From Chamaecyparis obtusa (Eukaryota > Streptophyta > Pinopsida > Cupressales > Cupressaceae), in NCBI GenBank assembly GCA_027943335.1, contig BSBK01001869.1, forward strand, positions 1,807,501 through 1,871,500: 64,000 nt of DNA. Reading direction: 5' to 3'. Positions within the stretch are counted from its first letter, which is position 1. Every line of letters begins with the position of its first letter. Positions 59,151 through 64,000 of the stretch are shown here, piece after piece. A program made the translations under genes and the position numbers. The notes beneath the pieces were generated by a model that saw nothing but the letters and a program-made list of their open reading frames with translations, had not been told where the DNA came from and ran no database searches.

Positions 59151-59273
59151 CATAAATTTGGTCATGAGATAAATGACTGGCAATAAACTACTAATGGTCA
59201 CATGATCAAAATTAGTCATTTATCTACAATTTTTAGTAGTTTATTAGTCATATATTTATTTTTTTTTTACTAG

Positions 59274-59878
59274 TGATCATTCTTCCTCTATTTACTATCC
59301 TTAGGGGAATGGATAGGCACAAGCTTCAAACAAAACAATACTTAAGATCTTACACAGAACAATTAGCAAATCAGGGAGGGATTGGCTCTTACAATTGAAT
59401 CCAACTTTATGGTTTATCAAACAAGCATCATAATGCCTACATGAGCTACACCTTTCACATTGGTTTATGGTTTTGAAGTAGTATTACCAATTGAATTAAA
59501 AATACCTTCACTGAGGGTATACCCACGTGGACTTAGCATAGATGAAGATTACATAACCTCCTGATTTCAAGAGTTGGACTTACTTGATGAGCATAGAAAG
59601 GTAAAATTTGACCATATAAGGGTCTATCAAAAGATAATGTCTAAAGGATACAACAAAAAGGTTTTTCATTGTGAATTTAAGGTCGATGATCTCATTCTAG
59701 GAGAGAACACAAAAAATCAACAACATAGAGAATAAAAGGGGAAATTCAAACTAAACTGTTTGGGTCCTTTTGTCATTACTACAACATTTGGTTGTAGAGA
59801 TTATCAATTGGATACTAAATAAGGTGATCTTCTCAAAGAACCTATCAACATTCTCCACCTAAAACAACTCTATAGCTA
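59274..59878 (+). pseudogene. Integrase C-terminal half of a second Tat-like gypsy element
   Basis: It starts abruptly with HSSSIYYP, TAG, GNG, TAG, AQASNKTILKIL, the block around the catalytic Glu, with TAG at both Gln positions. It continues VYGFEVVLPIELKIPSLRVY, DEHRKVKFDHIRVYQKIMSK, and ends INILHLKQLYS. It is closely parallel to the integrase end at 11300-11790, so the same lineage. Everything upstream is absent. Confidence 0.75.
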
Positions 59879-62000
59879 GACATTCTCCATCTTGTACAAT
59901 AACTTATGATCCTGAAAAAAATCCTAAAAATTGTAAAAAGTCCTAAAAAAATGGTTATCCAAGTGAAAACATAGCATTAGCCACCTTGATAATGCCAAAA
60001 TAAATAAATAAATAATCATGCAAATAGGCACCATGGTAGTAAAAATATGCAATGATGGCAACTAGTGAAAACCTAGAAACATGCACTACTTGTAACTTGT
60101 TCTCTATCTATCAATCCATTGCACTGGCTCTTGCCTCCATCTTGCTTCACCTTCTTATCCTATCTCTCAATTATCTTTCCCTTTTGTCACCCTGGATTGG
60201 AGTCTTGATCTTTGTCTTTAGTCTTTTCTTTCCACTATGGGGCATCTTCAATCACTTCTTGTCTTAGTTGAGTTACCATCATCTAGCCTTTCTTATTTGA
60301 GCTTAACTCAAGTCAGTCATCTATCCTTCTTGGGAACCAATCATCACTGACACCAATCACAGTGTTTCTCAACACTACCCTTGGACATCAACTGTGTTTT
60401 TCAACACATATCAAATATTGCACTACCTAACACATTTTCATAAAAGCACACTAGTGTTTCTTAACACTCACATAGACACATGAGCCAAAACATGAAACTT
60501 TCTAAGATCTTTTGAACTTATTTTCTTTGCACATTTCCTTTTATCATTGGTTTTTTCTTGTTGTGTGCTCATGACTCTCAAGGATGTCACTGGAATAGAG
60601 ACATATGACTGGGGGCATAAAATTTTCTTTTTCCTGTAATTTGTTCTTGTGTGTGTATGCAGGAAAGTACTCATGGTTATATTGATGTTTATGTCTTGGT
60701 ACTGGTGCGATCCTTCTACATTAACTTGGAAACATTGTTTTGGTCATCTCAACTTCTATTATATGTAGATGCTTATGGTTGTTTCCTACATTCTATCTGA
60801 TAAGGTGTGTATTCATATCTTCATGGTTCTTCTTAGACCAATGAATATTTTATTGACCCCAATGTCCCAACACCACTTAAATGATGATTAAAATGATATA
60901 ATATCTTATGGAATAGTGACTAGACACACCATGTCCCTTGCATTTTGTTCTAGGTTTGTATTTAGTTTTGCATCTTGGATCCTTTGATCATCTCCCTTCC
61001 ATCCTTCTACTAAAGTGGTCAACTATATTTATCCTTCACATATCTTTCATCACAAGATCAATTCCCTTCTATGGGTACCAAGTGATAAACTCTCATAAGC
61101 TTCATCTGATTTTGACATCCTAAATCTATTTTTTGGGCTCGAAATCAAAATCTAGAGTTAGTTCATGCCTCAAATTAAAGATTTAAATTCTCTAATTCAC
61201 CCATAGAGACATCTTGATCCCAAATCATCCTAAACACATCCTCCATCTTGGTCAACTCTAGTAAACCATGGTCAACTCTAGTAAACCATGGTCAACTCTA
61301 GTCAAACTTGGACAAACTTAGTCAACAGGACACCAAAAACTGATTCCAATCGCTATATTAGACATCTAAAAATATTTTCAATTTAACCTCATCCTTCTTC
61401 ATCTCATTTCACCTGTTTTCCACCCCTCCTTGCATCATTCTAATTTCAAGCTCAAGGGGGCATGACAATATAGAAAATCTTCTTCATCAATCAAATATCC
61501 TAATCTGTAAATCTAGAAATTGAACCAAATATTTATCGATCAAGCCAATCAGTGACTAAAACATCATCACTCAAGGAACCTCAGCTTTAGGAACCATATC
61601 AAGTTGAGATTATCTGCATCCTTTCTAGAAGAGTGTTCTCATTGCTTCACATCATTTCACTCAGACATATAATTTAGCTATCTCTTGGGGCATACCAATC
61701 TGAGACTGCTTCTCTATCTGGCCTCTTGGCTCAATCTATCTTTGACTTTGATCAATTTCATCACATCTCATCAAATTGGTTAGTTGTCATCTATCTCTCA
61801 ATCAAGAGTTTAGTTTCATTTCACCACATCAAACTGGGCACTTTGGGCTCACTCATCAATATTCACTCAATCAAGTTTAGAGTTGATATTTTCTATCTTA
61901 ATCAATCCATAGAAATAGCTTCATCGCTTTACACCAAGTGATTTCATGATCTAGCTTTTAGTATATTCTTTGAATCAATGTGCTAGCTCACACACTGATT
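59879..62000. other. 3' untranslated region of the second Tat-like element
   Basis: About 2.1 kb without a recognised gene; CT-rich in parts. It holds a three-copy short repeat at 61250-61310. Its position between integrase and polypurine tract matches the first Tat-like element. Confidence 0.5.
61250..61310. repeat. Three-copy 20-bp tandem repeat
   Basis: GGTCAACTCTAGTAAACCAT repeats in tandem; the third copy diverges to GTCAAACTTGG. Confidence 0.85.
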
Positions 62001-62012
62001 CAAAGAGGGACA
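62001..62012 (+). promoter_or_regulatory. Polypurine tract of the second Tat-like element
   Basis: CAAAGAGGGACA just before TGTAGTCACC, parallel to CAAAGAGGGGGAA before TGTAGACACC in the first element. Confidence 0.6.
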
Positions 62013-62014
62013 CA

Positions 62015-62187
62015 TGTAGTCACCAAAATTTGGTCTAGTAAAACCTAAGCCCCTGATATCAATCAATTTTCATAATTTCAAATCTAAATCCCTATGACAA
62101 AATTTACTAGATATAATTATGCAGAGTAAACCTGAAAACTTCCTTTGCATAATTAAATTAAAAAATAAAAAATTTATATCAAGCTTA
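62015..62187 (+). repeat. 3' LTR of the second Tat-like element, left part
   Basis: Begins TGTAGTCACC. Interrupted by the solo LTR at 62188 and continued from 63306. Confidence 0.65.
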
Positions 62188-63305
62188 TTTTGGCAAGTTG
62201 ACTATACTGATGTGTATGACTGTATTTAGTGTTGTCATTATGGCAACAAATTCATATGGAGTTTTGGAGTTAGCGCATAATATAGAAGATCAAAAATATG
62301 GCTAAGTATGGAAAACTAGACAGTTATTAGAGCACCAGGTGAACAAAGCATCAACGCACGTGCGTATGATAGAGTTATGACATGTGCCCTAGAATTTAAG
62401 CTTCTAAGTATCTATTCATGCTACGTCTAAGAGTGCATGATGATATGATTCAGTATAAGGAAGTTATAGTCAGATGAAGTGGTATAGACAATAAGTGGCA
62501 GAACAGGATAGAACATGGAGCCAACTGTTTGCATTTTGATTATCACTTGTAATATTGTTTTGTAAAGGCTATGCGCCTATTTTATTTAGGTCATAGACAT
62601 GTTAATATGAATATATGTAAACATGCTTGAGCCAATTCAATTGGAAGCGGTGTATGTAATTAGTTATAGGCCGACTTGATGAAAATTTTTGTATGCACAT
62701 ATAAATAAGACATGTGCCCTTGTAATTCGGTATGGCATAAGAAATAGAGTTCACATAAGTAGAGCATAAGTATGCGAAGAGAAGACAGAATATGTTCGAT
62801 CTTTACAAGAGGCTAAAGCATCAGTGCACCAAAGGAACTAATCAGAAAAGCAGTGTCACTACACCAATTCACCTTGTAGATATAGTGTGTATCTGATATC
62901 TAGAAGGTTGTAGCCTTCACCACTTGAGTAGTGAGCTCTAGGATAGTGTGTCCCCATCCCTAACAGGGTTTATTGTAAAAGACTCCTAACAGGGTCCGAC
63001 CCTTGACTAGGTCACTGTATTAAAGCATTGTAAAGATCAACTCCTAACATGGTTGCGAGATCTTCTAACAAGGATCATAAAACACTAGTGCAGTTCTTAG
63101 TGGGTGTCAATTCCCACCGGGGTTTTTACCTATTTGGCTTTCCCCATAATCATATTTGGTGTCATGTGTTATGAATGCTTATCTTATTTATATTGATGTT
63201 CATTTCAGTATCTAATAAATTAAGTTAAGTTTCAAAGTATCTAAAAAAGTAATTAAGTACAAAACACTGATTCACCCCCCACTCTCAGTGTTCCCAATCC
63301 TAACA
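62188..63305 (+). mobile_element. Solo LTR of element A family
   Basis: 1118 bp, aligns end to end with 19521-20639: it starts TTTTGGCAAGTTG (for TGTTGG), keeps the TATAAATA box near 62700, and ends AATCCTAACA. Flanks GCTTA and TCTTA are a 5-bp target duplication with one mismatch. No PBS follows, so it is a true solo LTR. Confidence 0.85.
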
Positions 63306-64000
63306 TCTTATACTATGGTCTAATTTCTAGAGTTCTTATTTAATTTAATTTTTATAATATTTCTTTTAATATAAAGTTTCTACAATTTTACCAAAAGAAC
63401 ACATTCTCATGTGGGTACATACTTAATCCTAATTAATCAACAATTAAAGAGGATTTGTGCTTTCAAAATTGCTATTTTGTCTTATTCTACCTAACATTTC
63501 TTTTTACTTTTAATCTTTGCCACTCATTTCTACCTAACCTTGCATCTCCTTCATTCTCCTTTTGCCTCTTAATCTCAATCACACATTCTTTTCCACTTAA
63601 TCTTACTCCTCCATAGTAGAGGCAAATTCTTTAAAATCTCTTTTCTCCATTGAACAAAGGATTCATAATCAAGCATTCAAGCATACTTGCATTCTAGATA
63701 ACTTTTTAACATTCTTGAGCATTCTTATAAATCTAGTTTACTTTCTTGCATTTTTTATCATAGCATAGTTTCTTGCAATTTCATTTTAGAATACTAGTTG
63801 CTTTGCATCCATTCTAGATTAGTTCTTTCATTTTTAGTTGTTAATATTTCATTGCATCATAGATTAGTATTGCATTTTATTAATCTATTTTATTTCTATA
63901 TCTTACTTTGCAATATCATTCTTAGTTTAATCTTGTATTTCACAGCTTTGCAATCCTCCTAGTTTACATTTCTTCTTGCAACTCAAAGAAGATTGGGATC
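63306..64000 (+). repeat. 3' LTR of the second Tat-like element, continuing past the window
   Basis: AT- and CT-rich sequence following the solo LTR; assigned by continuity of the interrupted LTR. The end is not reached, so its true length is unknown. No gene is seen in it. Confidence 0.45.

Larger units (their letters stand above)
58551..59273 (+). repeat. tRNA-bearing dispersed repeat, copy 2 (more complete)
   Basis: Same order as copy 1: unique part, tRNA-Val-like segment, 12-bp array (about 20 units, 58902-59150), then a terminal segment with an inverted repeat (59171-59194 with 59233-59257). The right edge is sharp: integrase coding sequence of another element resumes at 59274 after CTAG. 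The left edge near 58551 follows an A. The mobilisation mechanism is unknown. Confidence 0.7.

Noticed and set aside
58551..59273. Non-autonomous Helitron
   Set aside because: The 3' CTAG followed by T and a possible 5' A/TC boundary fit, but there is no short GC-rich hairpin before the end and only two copies are visible, so I do not call it.
60052..60267. A 71-codon hydrophobic ORF
   Set aside because: It lies in the 3' UTR of a decayed Tat-like element, has no known pattern, and a leucine-rich translation is expected from CT-rich DNA.

Overview
The window looks like intergenic DNA from a large-genome seed plant; a conifer or similar species is plausible but not provable from this sequence. 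I see no intact host gene, no rRNA and no bacterial-style operon. Almost everything is LTR retrotransposons of different ages nested in one another, A+T rich, with coding regions broken mainly by stop codons. Many stops are TAG where glutamine is expected, which suggests long exposure to plant CHG methylation.

Layout, left to right. (1) 1-14462: a decayed Ty3/gypsy element of the Tat type (gag, PR, RT, RNase H, a second RNase H, IN, 3' LTR), with about 3 kb of foreign DNA inside gag; its 5' LTR is outside the window. (2) 14463-18051: remnants, namely a Copia primer-binding site with a gag start, and a two-exon fragment that looks like a host gene piece. (3) 18052-18574: a dispersed repeat carrying a tRNA-Val(UAC)-like sequence and a 12-bp minisatellite; a second copy lies at 58551-59273. 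(4) 18575-58045: the scattered parts of a minus-strand Copia element, 'C', opened by later insertions. Inside it lie element 'A' (19521-30882), a Tekay/Del-like gypsy element with about 5.1-kb LTRs (30885-45464), and a second gypsy chromovirus (45465-51411). A's 3' LTR is itself split by a 4.26-kb solo LTR. (5) 58046-64000: a second partial C internal end, the second tRNA-bearing repeat, the integrase end of another Tat-like element, and its 3' LTR split by a solo LTR of family A.

The most unusual object is element A. It has 1.12-kb LTRs, a tRNA-iMet primer-binding site and a polypurine tract, but no protease, integrase or reverse transcriptase. It carries a capsid-less gag-like ORF (coiled coil plus zinc knuckles) and a roughly 1,060-codon second ORF (22236-25415) that I do not recognise. 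Its LTR tips, PBS and polypurine region closely resemble those of the Copia element C, so A was probably moved in trans by a C-like element.

The nesting can be read as a history. C came first; A entered C's 3' LTR; the chromovirus entered C's pol; Tekay entered the chromovirus 5' LTR; the solo LTR entered A's 3' LTR. A later deletion at about 30883, of at least about 1.8 kb by comparison with the surviving copies, fused A's 3' LTR to the inside of Tekay's 5' LTR. All coordinates of decayed domains are by-eye estimates; LTR ends, PBS, TSD and TIR positions were read directly.
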